Assembly: GCF_002270415.1 (NCBI RefSeq)
Contig: NZ_NNRI01000013.1
Span: forward strand, 310,001-374,000
Length of the DNA: 64,000 nucleotides
Origin: Mesorhizobium sophorae
GTDB taxonomy: Bacteria > Pseudomonadota > Alphaproteobacteria > Rhizobiales > Rhizobiaceae
Reading direction: 5' to 3'
The notes under the pieces were generated by a model that ran no database searches, was not told where the DNA came from, and saw only the letters and a program-made list of their open reading frames with translations. Position 1 is the stretch's first letter. Each line of letters begins with the position of its first letter. This document shows, piece by piece, positions 15,913 through 25,375 of this stretch. The position numbers and the translations under genes are program-made.

Positions 15913-17820
15913 ATGCCTGACGTCGTCAAAGTGCGCGCCGCGACAAACAACGAAGTCGCGTTCCTTTCCTGGGATATAGACGGCATGATCCCTGGCTGCC
16001 TCGGGTTCGAGATCGTGCGCATCTATCCCGACACTGGCGAGGAACGCTGCCTGGCCTCCTGGGTGCCTTTCAAGGGCCAACGCAATCCACGATGGATTCC
16101 CCAGGATACCGGCGTCTGGCCGGTGCAGAAGACATTCTGGCGCGATCTCACCGTACGGCGGCGGCGCGACAGCATCGACGTCAGGCCGGAGGGTGAAATG
16201 ATAGCCTACCGGGTGCGGCCGGTCGGCGACATGAAGCCGGGTCTCGACCCGGTGCCGGTGCGACCCGATCAGATCGTCGATAGCAAACCCGCCTATACCG
16301 GGCCGGCGCGTCCGCTCGGTTATCTCGGCCAGGGTGCGGTCAGCCCACCGATCTTTCTCGGGCAGATGTTCGGCAAGGCGCGGGTTGCCTTCACCAATGG
16401 AGTGCTGTCGACGCAATGGATGTCGCATGCGCTGCAAGAGGCCGGCATCAAGGTCGGGCAGCGCGACAAGATCAGGGCGGTGCTGCAGGATCCGACCAGC
16501 AAGATACGCGCCTATCTGCATGGCGATGTGCCTGACGTGCTGACCAGCCTGCTGAAACGGGCCAAGACCGAAGGCGGCACCGTCAGGCTGGCGCTCTACG
16601 AGCTTGGCGACGACGAGCTTTGCGACGCGATCGTCGCCGCCAAGGATGTCGTCGAGGTCATTCTTGCCAATTCGGGCAGGGACGACCAGACCAAGGCCTG
16701 GGACGCAGGCAACGCGCCGTACAGGAAGCGCTTGCACGACGCGGGCGTCGTGGTGAGTGACCGCCTGTTCAACAACAACCATATCGGCCACAACAAGTTC
16801 GCCGTCTACCGCGATGGCCAGGGCAAGCCGCAAGCGGTGATGACCGGCAGCACCAACTGGACGTCGACGGGCATTTGCGGACAGTCCAACAACGCCTTCA
16901 TCCGCGACGATCCGGCAATGGCCGAGGTATTCGACGCGTATTGGCAGCGCATGAAGGCCGATGTGTTCCCGCCGCCAGCCTCGGAAAGCGCCGCCGGCCA
17001 CGTCGTGCAGACGCAAGGCGTGCCGTTTCGTAAGGAAAACCACCTGCCCAATCCGCTGAACGGCGCCACGGCAACGCTGGACGGCATGACGGTCTGGTTC
17101 TCGCCCAACGATCCCGACCGCAACAAGAAGGACATCTCGGTGCGGCCGGTCGACCTCGAGGATGTCTTCGCCCGCATCAAGGCGGCGAAACGCGCGGTGC
17201 TGTTCCTGGTGTTCAATCCGTCGCTGCTCGGCGAAAACTCGATCGTCGACCAGGCGGTCGCGGCAGCCAAGGCCGATCCGAATCTGATCGTGCAAGGCGC
17301 GATCAGCGACGAAACCGCGATGCCCAACTATGTCGCGCCGACCAAGGATCCGGTCACCCACAAGTCCAACAAGGACGGCAAGTCGCCCTTCGTCTTTCCG
17401 GAGAAGGTCTGGGAGATGCCAAACGTTTCCATCGTGCGGGCGGCAAACCTGACCGGCGCCACGATCGCCCGCGACTTCCAGGCAGAAGTACTGACCGTTG
17501 GCCATGCGATCGTGCACGACAAGATCGTCATCATCGACCCGATGGAGGACAACGCCACCGTCATCACCGGTAGCCATAATCTCGGTTACAAGGCTTCCTA
17601 CGAGAATGATGAGAACATGGTGATCGTGGAGGGCGACAAGACCTTCGCCGCCGCCTATGCGGTGCATATGCTCGACGTGTTCGACCACTACAAGTTCCGC
17701 GCCTGGCGCAGAACGATCGGCAAGGGACCTTCCGACGATGACGGGATTTCCATCGACGACAAGTGGCTGAAGCCTTACGCCGACGGCAAGAAGGGGGCGA
17801 TCGCCCGGTATTTTCCGTAG
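15913..17820 (+). CDS. Phospholipase D-like protein with two HKD motifs
   Basis: A 635-residue protein. Two PLD active sites are present: HNKFAVYRD from H293 with MTGSTNWT following, and HDKIVIIDP from H535 with ITGSHNLGYK following. Together they would form one catalytic centre for phosphodiester transfer. The first motif has one extra residue before the Asp compared with the canonical HxKx4D. Residues 1-150 form a domain I do not recognise, with FLSWDIDGMIPGCLGFEI near the start. There is no signal peptide. Substrate could be a phospholipid or nucleic acid. It is monocistronic and divergent from the MttB operon across 252 bp. Confidence 0.85.
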   Translation: MPDVVKVRAATNNEVAFLSWDIDGMIPGCLGFEIVRIYPDTGEERCLASWVPFKGQRNPRWIPQDTGVWPVQKTFWRDLTVRRRRDSIDVRPEGEMIAYRVRPVGDMKPGLDPVPVRPDQIVDSKPAYTGPARPLGYLGQGAVSPPIFLGQMFGKARVAFTNGVLSTQWMSHALQEAGIKVGQRDKIRAVLQDPTSKIRAYLHGDVPDVLTSLLKRAKTEGGTVRLALYELGDDELCDAIVAAKDVVEVILANSGRDDQTKAWDAGNAPYRKRLHDAGVVVSDRLFNNNHIGHNKFAVYRDGQGKPQAVMTGSTNWTSTGICGQSNNAFIRDDPAMAEVFDAYWQRMKADVFPPPASESAAGHVVQTQGVPFRKENHLPNPLNGATATLDGMTVWFSPNDPDRNKKDISVRPVDLEDVFARIKAAKRAVLFLVFNPSLLGENSIVDQAVAAAKADPNLIVQGAISDETAMPNYVAPTKDPVTHKSNKDGKSPFVFPEKVWEMPNVSIVRAANLTGATIARDFQAEVLTVGHAIVHDKIVIIDPMEDNATVITGSHNLGYKASYENDENMVIVEGDKTFAAAYAVHMLDVFDHYKFRAWRRTIGKGPSDDDGISIDDKWLKPYADGKKGAIARYFP

Positions 17821-17985
17821 CCTCCACCAGGTTCAGCACCTGCCTCCATTCGATGAGCGACCGATCGGCTTCAGCCGACAGGACGGGTCCGGTGGCGCAA
17901 GCGGATTTCGTCGTCCGGCCCTTCCTTTCCCTAAATCGAACCAGTAGCTAGTCGGGCTTGCCGGCGGGATGGCCTGCACTTTCAA

Positions 17986-19185
17986 ATGGATGACAGTATC
18001 AGTATGGTCGCGACCGGCTCGAGCGAAGGCGAAGCGGGAACGCAGTGGGCAGCGCTTGCCGGCGTCACCGCAGCACTTGCCATGTTCGGCGCCGCGCAAG
18101 GGCTGAGCTCGCCGCTGTTCACGCTGCTGATGCAGAAGCAGGGAATGTCGCCCGTGCTGATCGGCTTGTCGGCGGCGATGATGCCGCTCGGCCTGATCCT
18201 TTCGGCTTCCTTCGTGCCGGCCGCGGTGCGGCTGGTCGGCGCACGCACGCTGGCGGTCGGCTGCTCGCTGATCGGCGCGCTCTGCTTCCTGGGCATCGGC
18301 TATCTGCAGGACTGGGTGGCCTGGTTCGTCATCCGCTTCATCATCGGCGTGGTCATCAATCCGCTCTACATACTTGGCGAGGTCTGGGCGCTGTCGCTGG
18401 CGCCGCCATCGCGACGGGGCCGGGTCATGGGCGTGTTCAACACGCTGCTGGGCGCCGGCTATGCGGCCGGGCCGTTCGCACTGACCCTGCTGGGCACGTC
18501 GGGCTGGGCTCCCTTCCTGGTCGGTGTCGCCGGCTTCACGCTCTGCGCGGTGATCCTGCACGCCGTCTCTTCCAGGCTCACCGGCTTCGAGGATGACGGC
18601 CAACCTGCCAGTGGCCTAGTCGGCTTTGCCAAGGTGGCGCCGGCACTGCTGCTTGCCGTCCTGGTTTCGGCCGCGGTCCAGCAAAGCACCTATGCGCTGC
18701 TGCCGGTGTTCGGCGCCAGCTACGGCCTGGCGGAGGCCGTGCTTGCCTCGCTGGTGATGGCGCTTTCGCTGGGCAACATCCTGCTGCAGATCCCACTCGG
18801 CCTGCTGGCGGAGCATTTTGGCGGTCGTGCCATGATCATCGTCTGTGCGCTGGCAACCGCGACTTGCGCGCTTTTGCTGCCGCTGCTGGTCATGACGCCG
18901 CTGATCTGGGTCGTGCTGCTGGTGATGGGCGCCGTCGGCTACGGCGTCTACACGATGGCGCTGGTCGAACTGGGCAGCCGCTTCAAGGGCTCCGTGCTGG
19001 TCGCCGGCAACGCCGCCTTCGCGCTGATGTGGGGCGTCGGCGGTATTGTCGGCCCGCCGGGTGCCGGGCTGCTCATGCAAGGCATCGGCCCGCTCGGCCT
19101 GCCGGTCGTGATCGCCGGTCTCGACGCGTTGCTGGTGATGTTCGCGCTGTATCGCTCGTCCGTGCGCCGGAGCGGCAAGGCATGA
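17986..19185 (+). CDS. MFS transporter (first of a coupled pair)
   Basis: A 399-residue integral membrane protein with about 12 hydrophobic helices in two halves. The N-half shows GLSAAMMPLGLILSA and, after helix 4, APPSRRGRVMGVFNT, the loop that carries the conserved MFS RxGR-type motif. The C-half has ALVELGSRFKGSVLVAGNAAFALMWG-like segments seen in the YcaD/UhpC-like group. Substrate is unknown. Its stop overlaps the start of the next MFS gene by 4 bp (ATGA), so both are translated together. The pair look like paralogues from a tandem duplication. Confidence 0.9.
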   Translation: MDDSISMVATGSSEGEAGTQWAALAGVTAALAMFGAAQGLSSPLFTLLMQKQGMSPVLIGLSAAMMPLGLILSASFVPAAVRLVGARTLAVGCSLIGALCFLGIGYLQDWVAWFVIRFIIGVVINPLYILGEVWALSLAPPSRRGRVMGVFNTLLGAGYAAGPFALTLLGTSGWAPFLVGVAGFTLCAVILHAVSSRLTGFEDDGQPASGLVGFAKVAPALLLAVLVSAAVQQSTYALLPVFGASYGLAEAVLASLVMALSLGNILLQIPLGLLAEHFGGRAMIIVCALATATCALLLPLLVMTPLIWVVLLVMGAVGYGVYTMALVELGSRFKGSVLVAGNAAFALMWGVGGIVGPPGAGLLMQGIGPLGLPVVIAGLDALLVMFALYRSSVRRSGKA

Positions 19186-20345
19186 TCGCGAACGGTTCGA
19201 GCGACAGTGAGACCGCGATGCAGTGGGCGGCGATCACCGGCGTGATCGCGACCGTCTCGGTGTTCGCCATCGCGCAAGGCCTGTCCTATCCGCTGCTGAG
19301 CTTCATCCTGCAGCGCCAGGGCGTCTCACCGGCGATGATCGGCCTGTCGGCGGCAATGACACCGATAGGTTTCATCGTCTCGTCACCACTGATCCCGGCG
19401 CTGGCGCGCCGGTTCGGGGCAGGGCGCACGGCACTCTCCTGCGCGGCGCTTTCGGCGATCGTGCTGGTGCTGATCGGCTGGACGCAGGATGTCTATCTCT
19501 GGTTTCCGCTGCGCTTCCTGATTGGCGTGGTGACCAACCCGCTTTACGTGCTGAGCGAGATCTGGGTGATCGCGCTGGCGCCGCCGGCCCGGCGCGGCCG
19601 CGTCATGGGCGTCTATTCGACGATCATCTCGGCCGGCTTCGCAGCCGGGCCGCTTTGCCTGCTTGCCGTCGGCACGGAGGGCTGGCCGCCCTTCCTCGTC
19701 GGCATTTTCGCCTTCGTGCTGTGCGGCATCTGCCTGGCCTCGGTGCTGCCGCGTCTGCCCAAGGTCGACGAGGCCGGGCATCGCGTTTCCGTCCTGGGCT
19801 TCGTGCCGTTGGCGTGGCTGCTTTTGTTTGCCGTTATCGTTGCCGCCGGCTTCGAGCATGGCGCGCTGGCCTTGCTACCCGTCTATGGCACCCATCACGG
19901 CATCACTGAGACCCGCATGTCGGCGCTGCTTTCGGTGATGATCGCCGGCAACATCGCCATGCAGGTGCCACTTGGCCTGCTGGCCGAAAGGCGCTCCGCG
20001 CGTCTGGTGCGGCTTGCTTGTGTCGCGATCACGGTGCTCGGCTGCCTGCTCCTGCCGTTTCTCATCGAGACGCCACTGATCTGGCCGATGATCTTTGTCT
20101 GGGGTGCGGTTTCCTACGGAATCTACACGATGTCGATCATCGAGCTCGGTGAGCGCTTCACCGGCTCGACACTGGTTGCCGGCAACGCCGCCTTCTCCCT
20201 GATGTGGGGTGTCGGCGGCATCGCCGTGCCGCCGCTGGCTGGTACAGCGATGGATATTCTGGGTGCAAGAGGCCTGCCGATTATTCTTGGCCTGATGTGT
20301 CTGACGCTGGCGGTTGCGAGCATCGTAGGTCGAAGGTCAGCCTGA
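19182..20345 (+). CDS. MFS transporter (second of a coupled pair)
   Basis: A 387-residue protein starting MIANGSSDSETAMQWAAITG at the ATG that overlaps the upstream stop. It parallels its neighbour along the full length: GLSAAMTPIGFIVSSPLIP corresponds to the first protein's GLSAAMMPLGLILSASFVP, APPARRGRVMGVYST to APPSRRGRVMGVFNT, and TLVAGNAAFSLMWGVGGI to VLVAGNAAFALMWGVGGI. About 12 transmembrane helices. The retention of both copies in one translational unit suggests they are not redundant; a heteromeric or two-substrate system is possible. Transported compound unknown. Confidence 0.9.
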   Translation: MIANGSSDSETAMQWAAITGVIATVSVFAIAQGLSYPLLSFILQRQGVSPAMIGLSAAMTPIGFIVSSPLIPALARRFGAGRTALSCAALSAIVLVLIGWTQDVYLWFPLRFLIGVVTNPLYVLSEIWVIALAPPARRGRVMGVYSTIISAGFAAGPLCLLAVGTEGWPPFLVGIFAFVLCGICLASVLPRLPKVDEAGHRVSVLGFVPLAWLLLFAVIVAAGFEHGALALLPVYGTHHGITETRMSALLSVMIAGNIAMQVPLGLLAERRSARLVRLACVAITVLGCLLLPFLIETPLIWPMIFVWGAVSYGIYTMSIIELGERFTGSTLVAGNAAFSLMWGVGGIAVPPLAGTAMDILGARGLPIILGLMCLTLAVASIVGRRSA

Positions 20346-20347
20346 CG

Positions 20348-20905
20348 CTATTGTGGGATGCCGCAGCTCGTCATCGCCCTGCATCTCGAAATTGCCCATA
20401 TGTTACAATGGGCGTGACGTTCCTCAGGGTGCATCCGGCGCAGCATATCCTGAATTTCAACGGCACGATCAAAGTCGGGTATCAGGCCAAACTGAGACAA
20501 CTCCGAATTCGCAAACACGTCGGGAAATCCACCGCAGTTGGTCAACGCGCTTATGGAACCTTCTTGATCCAACAAATCGTAGCCCAGGAAGATGAAACCG
20601 CCCCAATCAATCGAATGCACGTCCGTCGACGGCTTTCGAATTACGCTTAAAATATTCAGTTCGTTCGTATCTGCCAGTTGCGAAAGCAGAAACTCCAGGT
20701 CCACAAAGAAATCGAGCATCCAGTCCTCGTTGACAATGTGGGGCCAGTAGCTGTCCTTTGTCTCGCCAAGCGCGACCGGGCCAAGCATTCCATCGAGGGT
20801 GACGACTTCGGTCAGTTGGGTGAGGCCCGACCACTCGATGTATTTCGTCCATTCTGTGCCCCTGGACGGATCAAATCTCTCTTTCGCAATGTAGAGAAAT
20901 TGCAT
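20348..20905 (-). CDS. Uncharacterised acidic protein, possibly immunity-like
   Basis: A 185-residue soluble protein starting MQFLYIAKERFDPSRGTEW. An in-frame upstream extension to 21025 exists but begins with a sequence unlike coding sequence. Visible features are SGLTQLTEVVTLDGMLGP at about 26-43, WMLDFFVDLEFLLSQL, WGGFIFLGYDLLD, ALTNCGGFPDVF and a terminal HAHCNIWAIS. It is acidic, with many aromatic residues, no membrane segment and no catalytic motif I know. The composition resembles immunity-type or single-domain cytoplasmic proteins scattered among Gram-negative bacteria. It is convergent with the MFS pair, ending 2 bp from the second transporter's stop. Confidence 0.7.
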   Translation of the reverse strand: MQFLYIAKERFDPSRGTEWTKYIEWSGLTQLTEVVTLDGMLGPVALGETKDSYWPHIVNEDWMLDFFVDLEFLLSQLADTNELNILSVIRKPSTDVHSIDWGGFIFLGYDLLDQEGSISALTNCGGFPDVFANSELSQFGLIPDFDRAVEIQDMLRRMHPEERHAHCNIWAISRCRAMTSCGIPQ

Positions 20906-21054
20906 GAGGCTTCCTCGTAGCGACACATGGCCGGATAAGGTTTCGCACTTGATGCGGTATGGCGGGTCGCTTCTTTCGCGCGTTCCAATTGAATTTCGGT
21001 AGTGGCATGACGATGTGTGCGACACCGAGCCTTGATGAGTTTACCGGAGACCCT

Positions 21055-23130
21055 ATGACCAAGTCGACCACACAGACCCTGCCAAATTCCACCCCTTCGA
21101 CCGAAGATCCCTTTCTCTGGCTGGAGGACAGGACAGCCAAGCAGTCGCTCGACTGGGTGCATGGTCAGAACGAGGTAACGGTCGGTGAATTGCAGGGCGA
21201 TCCGTCCTATCAGGCGTCGTTCCAGACCGCGCTCGACCTGATGACGGCCGAGGACAATATCGCGGTCGGTGCCGCGATTGCCGGCCATGTCTACAATTTC
21301 TGGCAGGACAAGACCAATGTGCTCGGGCTGTGGCGCCGCACGACGGTCGCTTCCTACAAGACCGAGAAGCCCGACTGGGAAACGATCGTCGACTTCGACC
21401 AGCTAGCGGCCAAGGACGGAATCAAGTGGGTGTTCAGCGGTGCCAGCCGGCTCTTTCCGGACTTCAACCTCTGCCTTGTCTCGATGTCGCCGGATGGCGG
21501 TGACGCCAGCGAGATGCGCGAATTCGACATCGCGACCAAATCCTTTGTCGAGGACGGATTTCGCGCACCCGCTTCCAAGTCGGGCTTCGGCTGGCTGGAC
21601 AAGGACACCGTCATCGTCTCGGCGGCTTTCGAGGAGGAGGACAAGACGCAATCCGGTTATCCGCGCGTGGTCAAGCTGTGGAAGCGCGGCACCAAACTGG
21701 AAGACGCGACACCGATCTTCGAGGGGCGGAAGGAGGATCTCGCGGTTGGCGCTGGCGTCGAGTTCGACGGCGACAGACGTTATCTGATCCTGGCCCAGAC
21801 ACTCGATTTCTTCGCCTCGCATATCTTCCTGCGGTTGGCTTCCGGCGAGAACAAACGTCTGCCGCTGCCTGACGACGTGACCGATACGGCGATCTTCAGG
21901 GACCAGCTCGTCTTCGGCGTGCGCAGCCCGTGGACGGCGCCGGATGGCACCTCGTGCAAGCCTGACGGCCTCTATTCGCTGGATCTGGCACACTGGGTAG
22001 AAACCGGCACGCTCGGCCCGGTGGAGACCTTGCTGGAGCCGGCGTATCGCGTGTCGATCGCCGGCATTGCCCGCACGCAGGACCGCCTGTTCATCAATCT
22101 GATGGACAATGTGCGCGGCAAGGTCGTCGTCTGCGAGCGCAAGGAGGGCGGCTGGTCGCAGAAACCCGTGGCACTGCCCGAGAACGGCAATGTCGGCATC
22201 AGCCACGCCGAGCATTTCGGCTCCAGCGTTTCCTTCTCCTTCACCGACTTCCTGACGCCGAGTTCGATCATCTGGTCGGACGACGATGGCGAGACGCTCG
22301 CCACCGTGAAGTCGCAGCCGGCCCGCTTCGATGCGGCGCCGCTGATCTCGGAGCAGTTCGAGGCGCGCTCGAAGGACGGCACAATGATCCCGTACTTCGT
22401 CGTCCGGCGGCGCAACCACAAGGGTCCGGTGCCGACGCTGCTTTATGGCTATGGTGGTTTCGAAGTCCCGCTTCTGCCAAGTTATGCCGGCGTGCGCGGC
22501 AGGCTGTGGCTGGAGAGGGGCAATGCCTATGTCCAAGCCTGCATTCGCGGCGGCGGCGAGTTCGGCCCGGCCTGGCATCAGGCGGCGCTCAAGGGCAACC
22601 GCCAGAACGCCTTCGACGATTTCGCCGCGGTCGCGCAGGACGTCGTCAAGCGCGGCATTGCGACGGCCGCTTCGCTCGGCATCCAGGGCGGCTCGAACGG
22701 CGGCTTGCTGACCGGCGTTTCCATGACGCAGCATCCCGAGTTTTTCGGTGCCGTGATCATCGAGGTGCCGCTGCTCGACATGCTGCGCTACACCGAATTG
22801 CCGCCAGGTGCCTCCTGGATGGCCGAATATGGCGATCCGTCGAAACCGGAAGATGCGAAGTGGCTTTCGGCCTATTCGCCCTACCAGCATGTTGCGGCCG
22901 ATGCCGCCTATCCTCCGGTGCTACTGACCACCTCGACCGCTGACGACCGCGTCCATCCCGGTCATGCGCGCAAGATGGCGGCCCGCCTGCAGGAAGCCGG
23001 CCACACCCGGACGCTGTTCTTCGAGGAGACCGAGGGCGGACATGGTGGACGCGGCGACCGCCGGCCGCAGGCGGCGCAGACGGCGATGAAATATGTGTTC
23101 CTACAAAGGGCGCTGAGCGGCAAGGCATGA
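21055..23130 (+). CDS. Prolyl oligopeptidase family serine peptidase (S9)
   Basis: A 691-residue protein; ATG 21055 follows a GGAGA Shine-Dalgarno, whereas the longer open frame from 20959 lacks one. Residues about 75-400 form the seven-bladed propeller, with repeated DGGDASEMREFDIATKS-type blade sequences. The C-terminal alpha/beta-hydrolase domain carries GGSNGG with nucleophile S547, STADDRVHP with D630, and EGGHGG with H663. These match the S9A catalytic triad. It should cleave short Pro-containing peptides in the cytoplasm. No signal peptide. It is followed by a hairpin and is probably monocistronic. Confidence 0.92.
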   Translation: MTKSTTQTLPNSTPSTEDPFLWLEDRTAKQSLDWVHGQNEVTVGELQGDPSYQASFQTALDLMTAEDNIAVGAAIAGHVYNFWQDKTNVLGLWRRTTVASYKTEKPDWETIVDFDQLAAKDGIKWVFSGASRLFPDFNLCLVSMSPDGGDASEMREFDIATKSFVEDGFRAPASKSGFGWLDKDTVIVSAAFEEEDKTQSGYPRVVKLWKRGTKLEDATPIFEGRKEDLAVGAGVEFDGDRRYLILAQTLDFFASHIFLRLASGENKRLPLPDDVTDTAIFRDQLVFGVRSPWTAPDGTSCKPDGLYSLDLAHWVETGTLGPVETLLEPAYRVSIAGIARTQDRLFINLMDNVRGKVVVCERKEGGWSQKPVALPENGNVGISHAEHFGSSVSFSFTDFLTPSSIIWSDDDGETLATVKSQPARFDAAPLISEQFEARSKDGTMIPYFVVRRRNHKGPVPTLLYGYGGFEVPLLPSYAGVRGRLWLERGNAYVQACIRGGGEFGPAWHQAALKGNRQNAFDDFAAVAQDVVKRGIATAASLGIQGGSNGGLLTGVSMTQHPEFFGAVIIEVPLLDMLRYTELPPGASWMAEYGDPSKPEDAKWLSAYSPYQHVAADAAYPPVLLTTSTADDRVHPGHARKMAARLQEAGHTRTLFFEETEGGHGGRGDRRPQAAQTAMKYVFLQRALSGKA

Positions 23131-23153
23131 GCCGAAGTCTCGGCGCTGCAAAC

Positions 23154-23185
23154 GCAAAGGGTGGTTCACTTCGACCGCCCTTTGC
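23154..23185 (+). terminator. Hairpin downstream of the S9 peptidase
   Basis: GCAAAGGGTGGT pairs with ACCGCCCTTTGC around a TCACTTCG loop, 23 bp after the peptidase stop. Eleven of twelve positions pair canonically, with one T-G. The following stretch is only moderately T-rich (CTCGCTCTTTGTTTTG), so termination may be partial. Confidence 0.55.
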
Positions 23186-23478
23186 TCGCTCTTTGTTTTG
23201 ATGCAATTCCCTGAGGGAGAGCGCTACGAGCTTTTCCCGGGAAAACCGCTTCACTCTTTTCCCGGAATTGCTCTAAGGTGCCGTCCATGGCTTTCGTCAG
23301 GACTTTGGCTCCCGTATTTGGGGCTCGCGCATTCCGGGTCGCGGTGACACCGTCACCGCGCACGCTGCGCGCCGAGCTTCTGCGCCTGTGCGCCCGCATC
23401 GGTTATTCACCACCTGCTTGCCTCTGACGCATTCGCTCCCGGCACGGCCGGATAGAATCCAGAGGAAAGATCAGATCA
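23186..23478. repeat. Intergenic spacer with a TTTTCCCGGGAAAA palindrome
   Basis: No convincing gene. At 23232-23245 lies a perfect 14-bp palindrome TTTTCCCGGGAAAA, followed by ACCGCTTCAC and a second CTTTTCCCGGAATTGCTCTA at 23257-23276. This combination resembles short intergenic repeats common in Mesorhizobium chromosomes. A possible 46-codon reading frame (23287-23427) starts just downstream but has no clear Shine-Dalgarno. The spacer ends at the aminotransferase start, preceded by AGAGGAAAG. Confidence 0.5.
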
Positions 23479-24858
23479 ATGACCTATCAGAATTATTCGC
23501 TGAAGCAGCTTCAGCAGATCGACGCCGCGCACCATCTCCACCCGTTCACCGACCATAAGGAATTGCGCGAAGCCGGCTCGCGCATCATCACCCATGCCAA
23601 CGGGCCGTTCATCTACGATTCCGAGGGGACAGAGATCCTCGACGGCATGGCCGGGCTGTGGTGCGTCAACATCGGCTATGGCCGCGACGAGCTGGCCGAG
23701 GCCGCCTATGCGCAGATGAAGGAGCTGCCCTACTACAACTCCTTCTTCAAATGCTCGACGCCGACGCCGGTGCTGTTGTCCAAGAAGCTGGCGGAAATCG
23801 CGCCGAAGCACGTCAACCAGGTGTTCTACGGCTCGTCCGGTTCGGAAGCCAACGACACGGCTCTGCGCCTTGTCCGCCACTACTGGGTGCTGGAAGGCAA
23901 GCCGGAGAAGAACCGCATCATCTCGCGCAAGATGGCTTATCACGGCTCGACCGTTGCGGGCACATCACTCGGCGGCATGGACGCCATGCACAAGCAGCTC
24001 GGCGGCGCGGTGCCCAACATCGTCCATGTGATGATGCCTTATGCCTATGAACTGGCACTGCCGGGCGAGAGCGATCATGATTTCGGCCTGCGGGCGGCCA
24101 AGGCCGTCGAGGATGCGATCCTCGAAGCCGGTGCCGACAAGGTTGCGGCCTTCATCGGCGAGCCGGTGATGGGGGCAGGTGGCGTGAAGATACCGCCGGT
24201 CAGCTATTGGCCGGAAGTGCAGCGCATCTGCCGCAAATACGATGTCCTGCTGATGCTGGACGAGGTCATCACCGGCTATGGCCGCACCGGTGAATGGTTC
24301 GCATCACAAACGCTCGGCATCGAGCCGGACACCATCACCACGGCCAAGGCACTGACCTCGGGCTACCAGCCGCTGTCGGCATTGCTGGTCGGCGACCGCA
24401 TCGCCGCGACCCTGGTCGGGAAGGGCGGCGAGTTCAATCACGGCTATACCTATTCCGGTCATCCGGTGGCCTGTGCCGTGGCGCTGAAGAACCTTGAGAT
24501 CATCGAGCGGGAAGGGCTGGTCGATCGCGTCAGGAACGATACCGGGCCGTATTTCGCCAAGGCGTTGCAGGAGCGCATTGCCGGGCATGATCTGGTCGGC
24601 GAGGTGCGCTCGATCGGGCTGATGGGCGCGATCGAAATCGTCAAGGACAAGGCCACCAAGGAGCGGTTCCTGCCGTCGGGAAGTGCGGCGGTGACCGTGC
24701 GCGACCATGCGATCGCGCAAGGCATGATGCTGCGCGCCACCGGCGACACGATGATCCTGTCGCCGCCGCTGATCTGGACCCGTGACACGATCGACATGGC
24801 TTGCGAGCGCATCTCCAAGGCGCTGGACCTGGCGCAGGCGGATCTGCGCAAGCGATAG
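23479..24858 (+). CDS. Class III (omega-amino acid/putrescine-type) aminotransferase
   Basis: A 459-residue PLP enzyme of fold type I. Motifs are FYGSSGSEANDTALRL near 114-129 (phosphate binding), LMLDEVITGYGRTGEWF near 258-274, and TTAKALTSGYQPLSA with the Schiff-base lysine K290. Length and the GEFNHGYTYSGHPVACAV segment match the SpuC/pyruvate-dependent polyamine and omega-amino acid group. It would move an amino group from putrescine, GABA, beta-alanine or similar to pyruvate. A succinate-semialdehyde dehydrogenase gene is present 33 kb away in the window, which would complete GABA breakdown, but they are not linked. Substrate is inference. Confidence 0.9.
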   Translation: MTYQNYSLKQLQQIDAAHHLHPFTDHKELREAGSRIITHANGPFIYDSEGTEILDGMAGLWCVNIGYGRDELAEAAYAQMKELPYYNSFFKCSTPTPVLLSKKLAEIAPKHVNQVFYGSSGSEANDTALRLVRHYWVLEGKPEKNRIISRKMAYHGSTVAGTSLGGMDAMHKQLGGAVPNIVHVMMPYAYELALPGESDHDFGLRAAKAVEDAILEAGADKVAAFIGEPVMGAGGVKIPPVSYWPEVQRICRKYDVLLMLDEVITGYGRTGEWFASQTLGIEPDTITTAKALTSGYQPLSALLVGDRIAATLVGKGGEFNHGYTYSGHPVACAVALKNLEIIEREGLVDRVRNDTGPYFAKALQERIAGHDLVGEVRSIGLMGAIEIVKDKATKERFLPSGSAAVTVRDHAIAQGMMLRATGDTMILSPPLIWTRDTIDMACERISKALDLAQADLRKR

Positions 24859-24873
24859 GGATCGGTACCTCGA

Positions 24874-24900
24874 CCGGGCGTTCTCGATGGGAATGCCCGG
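24874..24900 (+). terminator. Weak stem-loop after the aminotransferase
   Basis: CCGGGC at 24874-24879 pairs with GCCCGG at 24895-24900 across a 15-nt loop, 15 bp after the aminotransferase stop. There is no T-run, so this is a tentative terminator or processing element. Confidence 0.3.
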
Positions 24901-24994
24901 CTTCGAGAAACATTTCGTTGGGGAACGAATTTCACCCTCAGCGCTTAGTGTGCGGGTCAGCAGCCGACGTGGCTGCGACAAGGGGACTGTTTCC

Positions 24995-25360
24995 ATGAAA
25001 AAGACCGGCAAGAGCCGACGGCTGCAAGACGCAGCCAGCATCGGCGGTGACCTGATGCTGGCGCCGATGGTGGCGCTGATGCGGCTGCCGTTGATGGCGC
25101 TGGATGCCGGGAGCGGGAAGCCATGGGGCACGGAGACGGCGCGCGCGGTGAACGAGAAGACCGTGGCGATGGCCGAAGGGGCGTTTGCGGCGCAAATGTC
25201 CTTCCTGCAGTCGGCATCGCGGTTCTGGCCGGAAATCCTTGCCGGCCGCACGCCGTCGTTGTTCAACGGCGTCGCCGCGGAACGGTCGATCAGCGCCGCG
25301 CTGAAGCCGGCAAGCCGTACGGTGAAGGCGAATTTTCGCCGGCTTTCCAACAAGGCCTGA
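24995..25360 (+). CDS. Hypothetical helical protein, possibly phasin-like
   Basis: A 121-residue protein starting MKKTGKSRRLQDAASIGG, with AGGGG Shine-Dalgarno 10 bases upstream. A hydrophobic helix at about 18-37 (LMLAPMVALMRLPLMAL) is followed by an amphipathic, Ala-rich stretch (VNEKTVAMAEGAFAAQMSFLQSASRFWPEIL) and a basic tail. The pattern of a long amphipathic helix with few charged residues recalls granule-associated phasins, but no definite family motif is visible. It is followed directly by a good terminator, so it is a single-gene transcript. Confidence 0.6.
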   Translation: MKKTGKSRRLQDAASIGGDLMLAPMVALMRLPLMALDAGSGKPWGTETARAVNEKTVAMAEGAFAAQMSFLQSASRFWPEILAGRTPSLFNGVAAERSISAALKPASRTVKANFRRLSNKA

Positions 25361-25375
25361 CAAAGAAAGGCCGCT

